This document shows, piece by piece, positions 1-12,189 of a stretch of DNA of 64,000 nt. Source of the stretch: Apodemus sylvaticus (taxonomy: Eukaryota > Chordata > Mammalia > Rodentia > Muridae). The stretch lies in the NCBI RefSeq assembly GCF_947179515.1, contig NC_067473.1, positions 99,103,782 to 99,167,781 of the forward strand, in the 5' to 3' direction. Position numbers and translations under genes: made by a program. Within the stretch, counting starts at the first letter, position 1. Each line of letters begins with the position of its first letter. The notes below the pieces were generated by a model that had not been told where the DNA came from, searched no databases, and saw only the letters and a program-made list of their open reading frames with translations.

Positions 1-238
1 TTGAGTGCCAAGAAACAATGACCTTGAAAGAGGCAGCAACTCCTAGGACAGACACAAAGGAACGTTTTTCACTCTTGGAGTAGCCTTGTCTCTCAAATCC
101 TCCTCCTCAGACAACCCATGGTACCCACAGATGCAGAAAGACAGAGTAAAGAGTAAACACCACTCAGCAATTTAATAATACCACCTGGGGGGCTACTGTG
201 ACAGGAAACATCTAAGTAACATTATTTGATAGTTCATT
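1..238. other. Unassigned left flank
   Basis: Single-copy-looking sequence up to the target site of the first L1. I see no open frame, splice-bounded exon or recognisable repeat in it. It resumes at 6818 after the L1 insertion. Confidence 0.4.
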
Positions 239-252
239 GAAAACCCGTGGGA

Positions 253-1418
253 GTGGCTGGTCCAGCTGAAAGGCCATCAACAGTGGAACCAAGGCGACAC
301 AGGGTCCAGTTAGGCCCTGCGCCCACGACCACTGACCTTCGCTGACCTGCTGGGCTGCAAACAGCCACGGTTTTGCAGCACCTTTCGCTGCACGGAAGCC
401 ACTTCAGAACTCGGCCTCCCACCAGTCAGGAGAGGCTCACCTCCATATTGGTTTCGGGCTCCAGAGCATCAGACATACTGAGGTACACAAACATAATCTG
501 AGGCCAATGCCTCGGGGGTCTGAGCCCGACAGGCATTGGCCTGCACCCAGGCCCTGGGCTGTTCGGGGGGGCCATCGGGGCGCCAACCCAGCCAGGAGGT
601 TTTTTGCCCAGGCCTGCACGCGCGCCGCCATTTTGCCTGCAGATCGACAAAGAGCTCTGGCGGGCAGAGCCATCACGGGCATAGCCTGAGGCTAACAAAG
701 CGGGGATCTAGGCCCCAAAAGGCACAGGACTGACCCCAAGAACAGGGCGGCTTGGTGGACCATCTGTGAGTCAACCCGCCCAGGAGTTTGTTAGCACAGC
801 AGACTCTCCCAGCGCTTTCGGGGAGCGCAAGCGCGCACACCCGCCATCCTGGTCACCTGTCGGACCCAATTAACAGTCATAGCCCCAGGGGAACTTTGCT
901 CGGACCTTGTCCTCCCAGGCTTTTGCCTGGACTCAGGGCCTGGGTGGCCTGGCTAACCTTGTGTGCACCAGACCGGTTGGGCTGCCCAGCAGAGTGATCA
1001 GAAAACAGGGGAGGTCTCGGCAGCATACACCTTCGGTGCTCCCTGGGGGTGCACACGGGCTCCATCTGGTCCACAGACACAATCTGGGGCAAGGTCTCAG
1101 GCGGGAGCCCTCAGCTCAACTCTCTCCACTTCCGGATCCAGATCAGCCTGGGCACCAGCGCCACATCTCCAGGTCCTGCTAGAGGCTAGAGGGGCTTCTG
1201 GGCGTCCAGCTGGGAGAAGTCGGTGTGCTCCAGTGAATCCAGCGGGCCCGAGCGGGAGCCTTCGGGTGCCTGCTTCAGGATCTGAACAGCCTGGGCAGCA
1301 GCACCCTGTCTACAGACAGTGCAGGGGGTAAGCTGTGCACCAGAGGCCAACTGGGAAGGGGCAGCTTACACTGGTGAGTCCAGCACTGACAACACCAAAT
1401 AACACCAGTGAAATCTAG
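253..1418 (+). promoter_or_regulatory. L1 5' UTR and internal promoter region
   Basis: About 1.17 kb of GC- and CpG-rich DNA before ORF1, where the L1 internal RNA polymerase II promoter resides. The 3' part (about 1100-1418) is the reverse-complement relative of the last monomer and tether in the L1s at 21319-21705 and 56790-57735. The 5' part (about 253-1080) is not related to those monomers by eye and appears to be a single unique promoter block. Promoter activity is inferred from position and composition. Confidence 0.75.
624..635 (+). promoter_or_regulatory. YY1-like motif in L1 5' UTR
   Basis: GCCGCCATTTTG matches the core of the YY1 consensus (CCGCCATNTT). YY1 sites set the start of L1 transcription in human and in mouse monomer-type L1s. 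Here the site sits about 370 bp inside the element rather than at its very start, so its role is uncertain. Confidence 0.45.
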
Positions 1419-2624
1419 ATGGCAAAAGGCAAACGCAGGAATGTCACTAACAGAAATCAAGGCAATATGGAAACATCTGAACCCAATTTTCCTCTACCAA
1501 CATGTCCTGAATACCCCATCACACCAGTAAAACAAGATTTGGATTTAAAATCACTGGTCATGATGCTGGTAGAGGAACACATGAAGGACATACTTAAAGA
1601 AATTCAGGAGAAAATGGATCAAAAGTTAGAAGCCCTTGCAAGGGAAACACAAAAATCATTGAAAGAAATCCAGGAGAATACAAAAGCCAACAATGAGGAA
1701 ACGCAAAAAACACTTAAAGAAATACAGGAGAACTATGGTCAACAGACTGAGGCCATGAAAGAGGAAACACAAAAATCTCTTAAAGAATTACAGGAAAGCA
1801 CAAACAAGGAAGTGAAGGAGCTAAGCAAAACCATCCAGGATCTAAAATCAGAAGTAGAAACAACTAAGAAAACTCAAAGTGAGACAACTTTGGAGATAGA
1901 AAGCCTTGGGAAGAAATCAGGGGACAGAGATGCAAATATCAACAACAGAATACAAGAGATAGAAGAAAGAATCTCAGATGCTGAAGATTCCATAGAAACC
2001 ATGGACTCAACAGTTAAAGAAAATGCAAAATGCAAAAAGCTTGTAACCCAAAATATCCAGGAAATCCAGGACACAATGAGAAGACCAAACCTAAGGATTA
2101 TAGGCATAGATGAGAGTGAAGATTTACAACTTAAAGGGCCAGCAAATATCTTCAATAAAATTATGGAAGAAAACTTCCCTAACCTAAAGAGAGAGATGCC
2201 CATGAATATACAAGAAGCCTACAGAACTCCAAACAGACTGGACCAGAACAGAAATACTTCTTGTCACATAATAATCAAAACACCAAATGTTCTAAACAAT
2301 GAAAGAATATAAAAGGCAGTAAGAGAAAAAGGCCAAGTAACATATAAAGGAAGACCTATCAGAATCACAGCAGACTTTTCACCTGAGACTATGAAGGGTA
2401 GAAGGTCCTGGGCAGATCTCATGCAGACTCTAAGAGAACACGAATGCCAACCAAAACTACTATATCCAGCAAAACTCTTAATCACCGTAGATGGAGAAAC
2501 TAAGATATTTCATGACAAAACCAAGTTTACCCAATATCTATCCACAAACCCAGCCCTACAAAGGATAATAGGAGGAAAACACCAATACAAGGAGGGAAAT
2601 TTCACCCTGGAAAAAGCAAGATAG
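1419..2624 (+). pseudogene. L1 ORF1 (RNA-binding chaperone), one nonsense codon
   Basis: ORF1p is the trimeric nucleic-acid chaperone that coats L1 RNA in the cytoplasmic particle. The reading frame runs from ATG 1419 to a stop ending at 2624, 401 codons, the same length as the intact copy at 20113-21318. A single TAA at 2310-2312 interrupts it where the intact copy has Leu (ILKAVR region), so translation would end after 297 residues. Basic N-terminus, a coiled coil with ETQK(S/T)LKE repeats, and the RRM-type core (RRPNLRIIGI) precede the stop; most of the C-terminal domain follows it. The start is chosen by alignment with the other copies, which share MAKGK. Confidence 0.9.
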
Positions 2625-2683
2625 TAACCTTTCATCAAACCCCAAAGAAGTTAAGCAATCAAACTTAAAAAATAACGTCAAAA

Positions 2684-5600
2684 ATGATAGGAAGTAACAA
2701 TGACTATTCCTTAATATCTCTTAACATCAATGGACTTAATGCCCCAATAAAAAGACACAGACTAACTGACTGGATACGTAAACAGGACCCTACATTTTGC
2801 TGCTTACAGGAAACACACGTCAGGGTCAAAGACAAACACTACCTTAGAGTAAAAGGCTGGAAGACAATTTTACAAGCAAATGGTCTCAGGAAACAAGCTG
2901 GAGTAGACATTTTAATATCAGATAAAATTGACTTTCAACCCAAAGTCATCAAAAGAGACTCTGAGGGACACTTCTTGCTGGTCAAAGGAAAAATACAACA
3001 AGAAGAACTCTCAATCCTGAACATCTATGCTCCAAATGCAAGGGCACCCTCTTTCGTAAAAGAAACTTTATTAAAACTCAAAGCACACATTGCACCTAAC
3101 ACAATAATTGTGGGTGACTTCAACACTGTACTTTCCTCAATGGACCAATCAGGAAAACAGAAACTAAAAACAGGGACACAATGAAACTAATTGAAACTTT
3201 GGACCAATTAGATTTAACAGATATATATAGAACATTCTATCCTAAAACAAAAGAATATACCCTTTTCTCAGCACCTCATGGTACCTTCTCCAAAATAGAC
3301 CATATAATTGGTCACAACACAGACCTCAACAAATATAAGATGATCGAACTAATCCCATGCCTCCTATCAGATCACTATGGAGTAAAGTGGTCTTCAATAG
3401 CAACAAAAACAATAGAAAACCTACATACACGTGGAAATTGAACAATATTCTATTCAATGATACCTTGGTCAAGGAAGAAATAAAGAAAGAAATTAAAGAC
3501 TTTTTAGAACACAATGAAAATGAAGACACAACATACCCAAATCTATTGGACACAATGAAAGCAGTGCTAAGAGGAAAACACATAGGCCTGAGTGCCTCCA
3601 AATAGAAAATGGAGAGAGCATACATTACCAGCTTAATGACACACCTGAAAGCCCTGGAACAAAAAGAAGCTATTTCACCCAGGAGGAGTAGAAGGCAGGA
3701 AATCATCAAACTCAGGGCTGAAATCAATCAAGTAGAAACAAAGAGAACCATACAAAGAATCAACAAAACTAGGAGCTGGTTCTTTGAGAAAATCAACAAG
3801 ATAGATAAACCCTTAGCCAGACTGACCAAAGGGCACAGAGAAAGTATCCAAATTAACAAACTTAGAAACGAAAAGGGAGATATAACAACGGAAACTGAGG
3901 AAATCCAAAAAAATCATCAGATCCTACTACAAGAGCCTGTACTCAACACAACTGGAGAATCTGGAGGAAACGGACAATTTCCTTGACAGATACCAAATAC
4001 CAAAATTAAATCAGGACCAACTAGACCATCTAAACAGTCCCATAATGCCTAAAGAAATTGAAGGAGTCATAGAAAGTCTTCCAACCAAAAAAAGCACAGG
4101 ACCAGATGGTTTCAGTGCAGAATTCTATCAGACCTTCAAAGAAGAGTTAACACCAATACTCTTCAAACTATTCCACAAAATAGAAACAGAAGGAACACTA
4201 CCCAATTCCTTCTATGAAGCCACAATTACGCTGATACCAAAGCCACACAAAGATCCAACAAAGAAAGAGAACTTCAGACCAATTTCCCTAATGAACATCG
4301 ATGCAAAAATACTCAATAAAATTCTTGGCAACCGAATCCAAGAACACATCAAAACGATCATCCACCATGATCAAGTAGGCTTTATCCCGGGAATGCAGGG
4401 TTGGTTCAATATACGGAAATCCATTAATGCAATCCACTACATAAACAAACTCAAAGAACAAGACCACATGGTCATTTCATTGGATGCTGAAAAAGCATTT
4501 GACAAAATTCAGCACCCTTTCATGCTTAAAGTCTTGGAGACAACAGGAATTCAAGGCCCATACCTAAACATAGTAAAAGCAATATACAGCAAACCGGTAG
4601 CCAGCATCAAACTAAATGGAGAGAAACTTGAAGCAATCCCACTGAAATCAGGGACCAGACAAGGCTGCCCCCTTTCTCCTTATCTTTTCAATATTGTACT
4701 TGAGGTACTAGCTCGGGCAATTCGACAACATAAGGAGGTCAAAGGGATACAAATTGGAAAGGAAGAAGTCAAACTATCATTATTTGCAGACGACATGATA
4801 GTCTACCTAAGTGACCCAAAAAACTCCACTAGAGAGCTCCTACAGCTGATAAACAACTTCAGCAAAGTGGCAGGTTATAAAATCAACTCAAGCAAATCAG
4901 TGGCCTTCCTATACTCAAAGGATAAGCAGGCTGAGAAAGAAATTAGGGAAATGGCCGCCTTCACAATAGCCACAAACAGTATAAAGTATCTTGGGGTGAC
5001 TCTTACCAAACATGTGAAAGATCTGTATGACAAGAACTTCAAGACTCTGAAGAAGGAAATGGAAAAAGACCTCAAAAAATGGGAAAACCTCCCATGCTCA
5101 TGGATCGGTAGAATCAATATATTTAAAATGGCCATTTTGCCAAAAGCAATATACAGATTCAATGCAATACCCATCAAAATCCCAACTCAATTCTTCACAG
5201 AGTTAGAAAGAGCAATTATCAAATTCATCTGGAACAACAAAAAACCCAGGATAGCTAAAACTATTCTCAGCAACAAAAGAAAGTCTGGGGGAATCAGTAT
5301 CCCTGACCTCAAGCAATACTACAGAGCAATAGTGTTAAAAACTGCATGGTATTGGTACAGTGACAGGCAGGAGGATCAATGGAACAGGATTGAAGATCAA
5401 GAAATGAACCCACACACCTATGGCCACTTGATCCTCGACAAAGAGGCTGAAAACATCCAATGGAAAAAAGATAGCCTTTTCAACAAATGGTGCTGGTTCA
5501 ACTGGAGGTCAGCATGCAGAAGAATGTGTATTGATCCATCCTTATCTCCTTGTACTAAGCTCAAATCCAAATGGATCAAGCACCTCCACATAAAGTCAGA

Positions 5601-6510
5601 CACTCTGAGGCTACTAGAAAAGAAACTAGGGAATACCCTTGAGGACATTGGTACAGGGAGAAAGTTTCTGAACAGAACACCAATAGCGTATGCTCTAAGA
5701 GCAAGAATTGACAAATGGGACCTCATAAAATTACAAAGTTTCTGTAAGGCAAAGGACACCATCAAGAGGACAAATCGGCACCCAACAAATTGGGAAAAGA
5801 TCTTCACCAATCCTACATCAGATAGAGGGCTAATATCCAATATATATAAAGAACTCAAGAAGTTAGACTCCAGAAAACCGAACAACCCTATTAAAAAATA
5901 GGGTACAGAGTTAAACAAAGAATTCTCACCTGAAGAACTTCGGATGGCAGAGAAGCATCTTAAAAAATGCTCTACTTCATTAGTCATTAGGGAATTGCAA
6001 ATCAAAACAACCCTGAGATTTCATCTTACACCAGTCAGAATGGCTAAGATTAAAAATTCAGGAGACAGCAGGTGTTGGAGAGGATGTGGAGAAAAAGGAA
6101 CACTCCTCCACTGCTGGTGAGGTTGCAAATTAGTACAACCACTGTGGAAATCAGTCTGGCGGTTCCCCCGAAAACTGGGCACCTCACTTCCAGAAGATCC
6201 TGCTATACCACTCCTGGGCATATACCCAGAGGATTTCCCACCATGTAATAAGGATACATGCTCTACTATGTTCATAGCAGCCCTTTTTATAATTGCCAGA
6301 TGCTGGAAAGAACCCAGGTATCCCTCAACAGAAGAGTGGATGCAAAAAATGTGGTATATCTACACAATGGAGTACTATTCAGCCATTAGAAACAATGAAT
6401 TCATGAAATTCTTAGGCAAATGGATGGAGCTAGAGAACATCATACTAAGTGAGGTAACCCAGACTCAAAAGGTGAATCATGGTATGAACTCACTAATAAG
6501 TGGATATTAA
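2684..6510 (+). pseudogene. L1 ORF2 (endonuclease / reverse transcriptase), broken
   Basis: ORF2p nicks target DNA and reverse-transcribes L1 RNA. The AP-type endonuclease domain starts at 2684 (SLNINGLN, then QETH at the metal site). The RT domain lies in the 618-codon open stretch 4045-5901, with TGPDGF, the TRQGCPLSP motif and the catalytic FADD at residues 247-250 of that stretch. The C-terminal part ends with LISGY at 6510. Lesions by comparison with other copies here: a 2-base gain near 3167, a 1-base loss near 3385, TAG at 3603-3605, a 1-base gain near 3910, TAG at 5899-5901 (TGG in others) and TGA near 6118. It is inactive as it stands. Confidence 0.92.
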
Positions 6511-6817
6511 CCTAGAAAACTGGAATACCCAAAACATAATCCACACATCAAATGAGGTACAAGAAGAAAGGAGGCGTGGCCCCTGGTTCTGTAAAGACTC
6601 AGTGAAGCAGTATTTGGCAAAACCAGAACGGGGAAGTGGGAAGGGGTGGGTGGGAGGACAGGGGAAGAGAAGGGGGCTTTCGGGACTTTCGGGAAATGGG
6701 GGCTTAGAAAAGGGGAAATCATTTGAAATGTAAATAAATTATATCAAATAAAAAAGATTTAAAAAAAAGAAATCAAAAATTAAAAAAAATAAAAAAAATA
6801 AAAGAAAACCCGTGGGA

Positions 6818-7690
6818 TTTGCTAAATCCACCGAATAAAAAAGAAAACACTTTTCAAGTGGAAATGAGTCCCACAGGGGAAAATCATGACAACTTTGTCT
6901 GATTCCATTTCATTATTTCTTCTTAAAGAAAAACCTTTACTGATCAAGGCCTAAACTCATCCCATTCCAAGGATAAACTGAGAAAGATTAGGCAGCTTCC
7001 TGGGTTGTTAGTTTAATGGGTCCTGGGTCCCAGCTTAGCAACATCCACAGATGATGGATGTTCATAGCATCTCAGAAGATCAGGATCAGTGCTCCACATT
7101 CATCAGAGAAGCTGAACCTTGTCTGAGACCTCACACAAGACAGTCTTGGACCCTACACTCCAGTCACTGTCACAGTTTAGGGGCAACTGAGGGCCACACT
7201 CTACAGAAGGTTTAATTCATGAGAACAATATCCCTCAGAAACAGACTGCTGTTTACCCTGGATATGGTCATGGTGCTCATACAATTAAGCAGAGCATCTG
7301 TGACACTACCAGAGGAAATTCTCAAGGGTAAGGCGGGAAGCAGATGAGAGACTGTGGTAGTGTCAGCAGTAGGTGTTACCACAGCCTTCCTTACCACATA
7401 CTTAGCCTTCATTCTCATCCGGGTTTGTTTAATATCTCTCTCTGTGTCTGCCCACTTCCTGTGATCACAGATTATAAATAAGGCTTTTCCTTGAGTCAGA
7501 GCATCCTCAGAAGCTTGAAAGGTGGCAAGAGGGCAGCAGCCCCACTCCACCTCTTCCTTCTCCTCCTATTTTTCACAGGTAAGATAGTATACCAAGAGGA
7601 CATTTCTTTTTCCCTTGAAGATGCTTTGGAGAGTGGTAAGGACTAAAAGACACCTGCACCACAGATATGCCAGGTCCTGGCCTCCTGATA
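6818..7690. other. Unassigned flank with a TATA / splice-donor-like pair
   Basis: No L1 or SINE is recognised here. On the plus strand a TATAAATAAGG box lies at about 7474-7484, and CAGGTAAG, a good splice donor, at about 7576-7583, about 100 bp later. That spacing would suit a small first exon of a host transcript or the end of an old LTR. The minus-strand 112-codon frame at 7212-7550 has no family resemblance I recognise and is probably chance. Confidence 0.3.
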
Positions 7691-8299
7691 GTGACATTTC
7701 AAATGATTTCCACTTTTCTGGCCCCCTACTCCCCTAAAGTCCCATAAGCCCCCTTCCCTCTCTCTGTTCTCCCATCCACCCCTTCCCACTTCCCTGTTCT
7801 GGTTTTGCGCTATACTGCTACACTGAGTCTTTCCAGAACCAGGCCACTCCTCCGTTCTTTTTGTACATCATTTGATGTATGGTTTATGTTTTGGGTATTC
7901 CAATTTTCTAGGCTAATATCCACTTATTAGTGAGTGCATACCATGATTGATCTTTTGAGACTGGGTTACCTCACTTAGTATGATGTTCTCCATCTCCATC
8001 CATTTGTCTAAGAATTTCCTGAATTCATTGTTTCTAATGGCTGAATAGTACTCCATTGTGTATATATACCACATTATTTGCATCCATTCTTCCATTGAGG
8101 ATACCTGGGTTCTTTCCGGCTTCTGGCTATAATAAATATGGCTGCTATGAACATAGTGGAGTATGTATCCTTATTACATGCTGGGGAATCCTCTGGGTAT
8201 ATGCCCAGGTGTGGTAGCAGGATCCTCTGGAAGTGACGTGCCCCGTTTTCTGAGGAACCGCCAAACTGATTTCCAGAGTGGTTGTACCAATTTGCAACC
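7691..8299 (-). mobile_element. 5'-truncated L1 3' end
   Basis: Reads on the minus strand as the L1 3' UTR followed, going up in coordinates, by the ORF2 C-terminus (LISGY stop near 7913; MWYIYTMEYYSAI; GIYPEDSP). It stops abruptly near 8299, as a 5'-truncated insertion would. Another insertion abuts its 5' end. Confidence 0.85.
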
Positions 8300-8841
8300 T
8301 GTGGGGGCATTTTTTAAATAATAAAATCGTTTTTATTTTCCTTTTTTGATTGGATGTTTTCTTTATTTACATTTAAAATGTTGTCCCTTTTCCAGGTTCC
8401 CCCTTTTGTAATTCCCTATCTTATCCCCCTCCCCCTACCTCTATGAGGATGCTCCCAACCCTACCACTCCCATCCTTCTGACCTGGCATTCCCCTACACT
8501 GGGAAATCAAATACTGTCAGGTCCAAGGGCCTCTCCTCATACTAATGTCCAACAAGATGATCTTCTACCACATATGTGGCCAGCGTCATGGGTCCCTCCA
8601 TGTGTATTCTTGAGTTGGTAATTCAGACCCCAAGAGCCGCATGGGGTCTGGCCTCTTGACACTGTTGCTCCCTCCATAGGCTGCAAACCTCTTGAGCTCC
8701 TTCATTCCCTTCTCCAACTCCTCCATCTGGGACTCCCAAACTTAGTCCAATGGTTGGCTATGAGCTTCTGTCTCTGTATTTGTCAGGCTCTGTCAGAGCC
8801 TCTCAGGAGACAGCCATATCAAGGTTTGTGGGGGCATTTTT
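8300..8841 (-). mobile_element. Short Lx/L1 3' fragment with 15-bp TSD
   Basis: The 15-bp repeat TGTGGGGGCATTTTT occurs at 8300-8314 and 8827-8841 and flanks about 510 bp of rodent L1 3'-end-type sequence in reverse orientation (A/T-rich end at the left, TTTATTTACATTT-like motif near 8360). I assign it to an older Lx-like L1 3' UTR from its general form; the family name is tentative. Confidence 0.65.
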
Positions 8842-9652
8842 AATTAATAATTATTGTGGAATTATCTAGAACATCAAGGGTGGGGTCGTTACTGCATGGT
8901 AGTCCTGAGGGGTAGAAGAAAGCATGCTTAGCAAGTAATGGAGAGCAAGTCAGAATCTTTTCTTCACAGCTCCTGCCCCTGATTTTGCTGGAGCTCCTGC
9001 ACTGACTTCCCTAATCATCTGTAATCAGGACTTGTAAGCCAAATAAACCTTTTGCTCCCTATCTTGCTTTTGGTCATGACATTTATCACAATGATGGGAA
9101 GCAAACTACAACACTATCCAACCTAGAAAACTAGAAGTTTCCCTCCTTGTCTATCTTACTCCTTGTTATCCTTGTTATAAAGGATAAATTTACTTTTTAA
9201 TAATTCTTCTGAATTGTATAAGCCAATACTCTCTTCAAACTCTTCATCCTTGACCTACATCAACCCCTTATCATCTCTCACATAAAACATTAAATTGTTA
9301 TAAACATTTCCAAGATCCATCTGTCTTGTGCAGGTCAAGTCACAACCTCATGCATAGGGATGGAAACACCAGACGAAGAAATACTACACATATCATGTAT
9401 GAACTCAAATACTGCTTCATCTCAGGGGTCACCTACTAACCCGTTTTCCTTCCTCACACCTTTTACCTCCCACACTTTCCTTTCCTTCCTCTCTTTGTAT
9501 TTACCAGGGATCTAGAGAATTAACAGTCCTGAGATATTAAGAGAGGACCAACTCATTTTGAGAACTTAAATTCCAAAACAATTGAGATGAGATTAGAACT
9601 GAATTTTTATCTGATATCTTACAAAGGGGAGGAGGTACCCTATTAAATGAGC
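8842..9652. other. Non-coding flank with a probable rodent repeat
   Basis: No gene seen. The stretch about 9030-9110 (AAATAAACCTTTTGCTCCC, then TTGCTTTTGGTCATGAC) resembles the 3' end of a common rodent LTR-type or MaLR-type repeat with a polyadenylation signal. The assignment is from memory of the repeat's look and is weak. The remainder is unassigned. Confidence 0.3.
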
Positions 9653-10290
9653 AAGTGGTACAACTACTCTGGAAAGCAGTCTGGCGGTTCCTCCCAAAAC
9701 TGGGCACCTCACTTCCAGAAGATCCTGCAATACCACTTCTAGGCATATACCCAGAGGATTCCCCACCATGTAATAAGGATACATGCTCTACTATGTTCAT
9801 AGCAACCCTATTTATAATTGCCAGATTCTGGAAAGAACCCAGGTATCCCTCAACAGAAGAGTGGATGCAAAAAATGTGGTATATCTACACAATGGAGTAC
9901 TATTCAGCCATTAGAAACAATGAATTCATGAAATTCTTAGGCAAATGGATGGAGCTAGAGAACATCATACTAAGTGAGGTAACCCAGACTCAAAAGGTGA
10001 ATCATGGTATGCACTCACTAATAAGTGGATATTAACCTAGAAACCTGGAATACCCAAAACATAATCCACACATCAAATGAGGTACAAGAAGAAAGGAGGA
10101 GTGGTCCCTTGTTCTGGAAAGACTCAGTGAAGCAGTATTTGGCAAAACCTAAACGGGGAAGTGGGAAGGGTTGGGTGGGAGAACAGGGGGAGAGAAGGGG
10201 ACTTATGGGACTTTCGGGGAGTGGGGGGCTAGAAAAGGGGAAATCATTTGAAATTAAATAAAAAAGTATATCCAATAAAAAAAACCTACA
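9653..10290 (+). mobile_element. Young L1, 5'-truncated 3' end
   Basis: Plus-strand end of ORF2 (LGIYPEDSPPCNKDTCSTMF, MEYYSAIRNNEF, stop after LISGY at 10035), then a G-rich 3' UTR and an AATAAA/A-rich tail. It is nearly identical to the same part of the full-length L1 at 239-6817, so it belongs to the same young subfamily. It sits directly before an older L1. I found no clear TSD. Confidence 0.88.
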
Positions 10291-10309
10291 AAAAAAAGAA
10301 AGAAAGAAA

Positions 10310-11084
10310 GCTTTGGAAACATTTCAGGAGTCATAGATGCAAGCATCAACAACAGAATCCAATAGATAGAAAGAATCTCAGGTGCTGAAGATACCATAGA
10401 AAACATTGGCTCAATAGTGAAAGAAAATGCAAAATGCAAAAAACTTGTAACCCAAAATATCCAAGAAATTCAGGACACAATGAGAAGACCAAAACTAAGG
10501 ATTATAGGTATAGAAGACAGCAAAGATTTACAACTTAAAAGTAAAGTAAATATCTTCAACAAAATTATAGAAGAAAACTTCCCTAACCTAAAGAAAGAGA
10601 TGCCCATGAACATTCAAGAAGCCTACAGAACTCCAAACAAACTGGACCAGAACAGAAATTCCTCCCATCACATAATAATCAAAACTGAGAAAGAATATTA
10701 AAAGCAGTAAGGGGAAAATATCAGGTAACATATAAAGGGAGACCTATCAGAATTACACCAAACTTCTCACCAGAAATTATGAAAGCTAGAAGATCCTGTG
10801 TAGATGTCATACAGACCCTAAGAGAATATAAATGCCATCCCAGGCTACTATACCCAGCAAAACTCTCAATTACCATAGACAGAGAAAGCAAGATATTCCA
10901 TGATAAAAACAAATGTATACAATATCTTTCCACAAACCCAGCTATACAAAGGATAATGGGTGGAAAATACCAACACAAGGAGGTAAACTACACCCTAGAA
11001 AAAGCAATAATCTTTTTTCAACAAACCCAAAAGAAGATAGCCACAAAGAATTCCACCTTTAACAATAAAAATAACAGTATTTAA
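10310..11084 (+). pseudogene. L1 ORF1 remnant (C-terminal half)
   Basis: Open pieces at 10417-10701 and 10779-11084 encode the end of the coiled coil, the RRM core (RRPKLRIIGIEDS) and the C-terminal domain (KLSITIDRESKIFHD, STNPAIQRIMG). A frameshift near 10690 separates them. The N-terminal half is missing because of 5' truncation. Confidence 0.85.
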
Positions 11085-12161
11085 TAATATTTCCTTAATA
11101 TCTGTTAACATCAGTTCCCCAATAAAAAGACATAGACTAACAGACCGGATACATAAACAGGACCCAACATTTTGCTGAATACAAGAAAACCCACCTCAGT
11201 CACAATGGCAGTCACTACCTCAGATTCTAAGGTTGGAAAACAGTTTTCCAAGCAAATGGTCCCAAGAAAAAAGCTGGAGTGGCCATTCTTATATTGGATA
11301 AAATGGACATTCAACCAAAAGTTGTCAAAAAGAAAGATAAAGAGAGACACTTTATTCTAGTCAAAGGAAAAATCTTCCAAGATGAACTCTCAATTCTGAA
11401 CATCTATGCTCCAAAAGCAAGAGTACATTCATAAAAGAAACTTTACTAAAGCTCAAAGCACATATAGCACCCCACAAAATAATAGTGGGAAACTTCAACA
11501 CCCTGTTCTCAGCAATGGACAAATCATAGAAACAGAAACTAAACAGAAACACAGTGAAACTAACAGAAGTTATGGACCAAATGGATCTAACAGATATTTA
11601 TAGAACATTCCACCTTAAAGCAAAAGAATATACCTTCTTCTCACACCTCATGGTACCTTCTCTAAAACTGAGAAATTAATTGTTCACAAAACAGACCTCA
11701 ACAGATACAGAAATATTGAAATAATTCCATGTACTTTATCAGATCACCACCGTCTAAGGCTTGTCTGAAGTTCAAACAAAAACAATGGAAAATACACATA
11801 CACATGTACTTTGAACTATCCTCTACTCAATAATAGCTTGGTCAAGGAAAAAAAATGAAGAAAGAAATTATAAACTTTTTAGAATTTAATGAAAATGAGA
11901 ACACATCATACCAAAATGTAAGAGACACAATGAAAGCAGTGCTAAAAGGAAAACTCATACCTCTTAGTGCTTCCAAAAAGAAAATGGAGAGAGCTTACAC
12001 TAGCAGCTTGACAACACATGTGAAAGCTCTTGAAGAAAAAGAAGCAAATGCACCCAAGAGGAGTAGACAGCAAGAAATAATCAAACTCAGGGCTAAAATC
12101 AACCAAATAGAAACAAAAAGAACTATACAAAGAATCAACAATACCAGGAGCTGGTTATTTG

Positions 12162-12189
12162 AAAAAAAAAAAAAAAAAAAAAAAAAAAA
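12162..12189. repeat. Poly(A) run, 28 bases
   Basis: An uninterrupted A28 tract inside the degraded ORF2, where related copies have only a short A-rich codon series (Phe-Glu-Lys-Ile-Asn-Lys). It is best explained as slippage expansion, not a retrotransposon tail, since L1 homology continues on both sides. Confidence 0.85.

Larger units (their letters stand above)
239..6817 (+). mobile_element. L1: Full-length L1 retrotransposon with 14-bp TSD
   Basis: A complete plus-strand LINE-1 of about 6.55 kb. The 14-bp direct repeat GAAAACCCGTGGGA lies at 239-252 and again at 6804-6817, marking a target-primed insertion. Inside are a GC-rich 5' UTR (253-1418), ORF1 (1419-2624), ORF2 (2684-6510), a G-rich 3' UTR (about 6511-6735) and an A-rich tail (about 6735-6803). 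The perfect TSD and close similarity to the minus-strand element at 15971-21705 argue for a fairly recent insertion. It cannot move by itself, because ORF1 has one stop codon and ORF2 has several lesions. Confidence 0.95.

Noticed and set aside
963..1331. Pro/Ser-rich 122-residue frame in the L1 5' UTR
   Set aside because: GC-rich promoter sequence with overlapping frames in several registers; no conserved protein and no support from the other 5' UTR copies.
4045..5901. 618-codon frame considered as a host reverse transcriptase gene
   Set aside because: It is the RT part of L1 ORF2 inside an element with TSDs, 5' UTR and poly-A tail, bounded by a frameshift and a nonsense codon.
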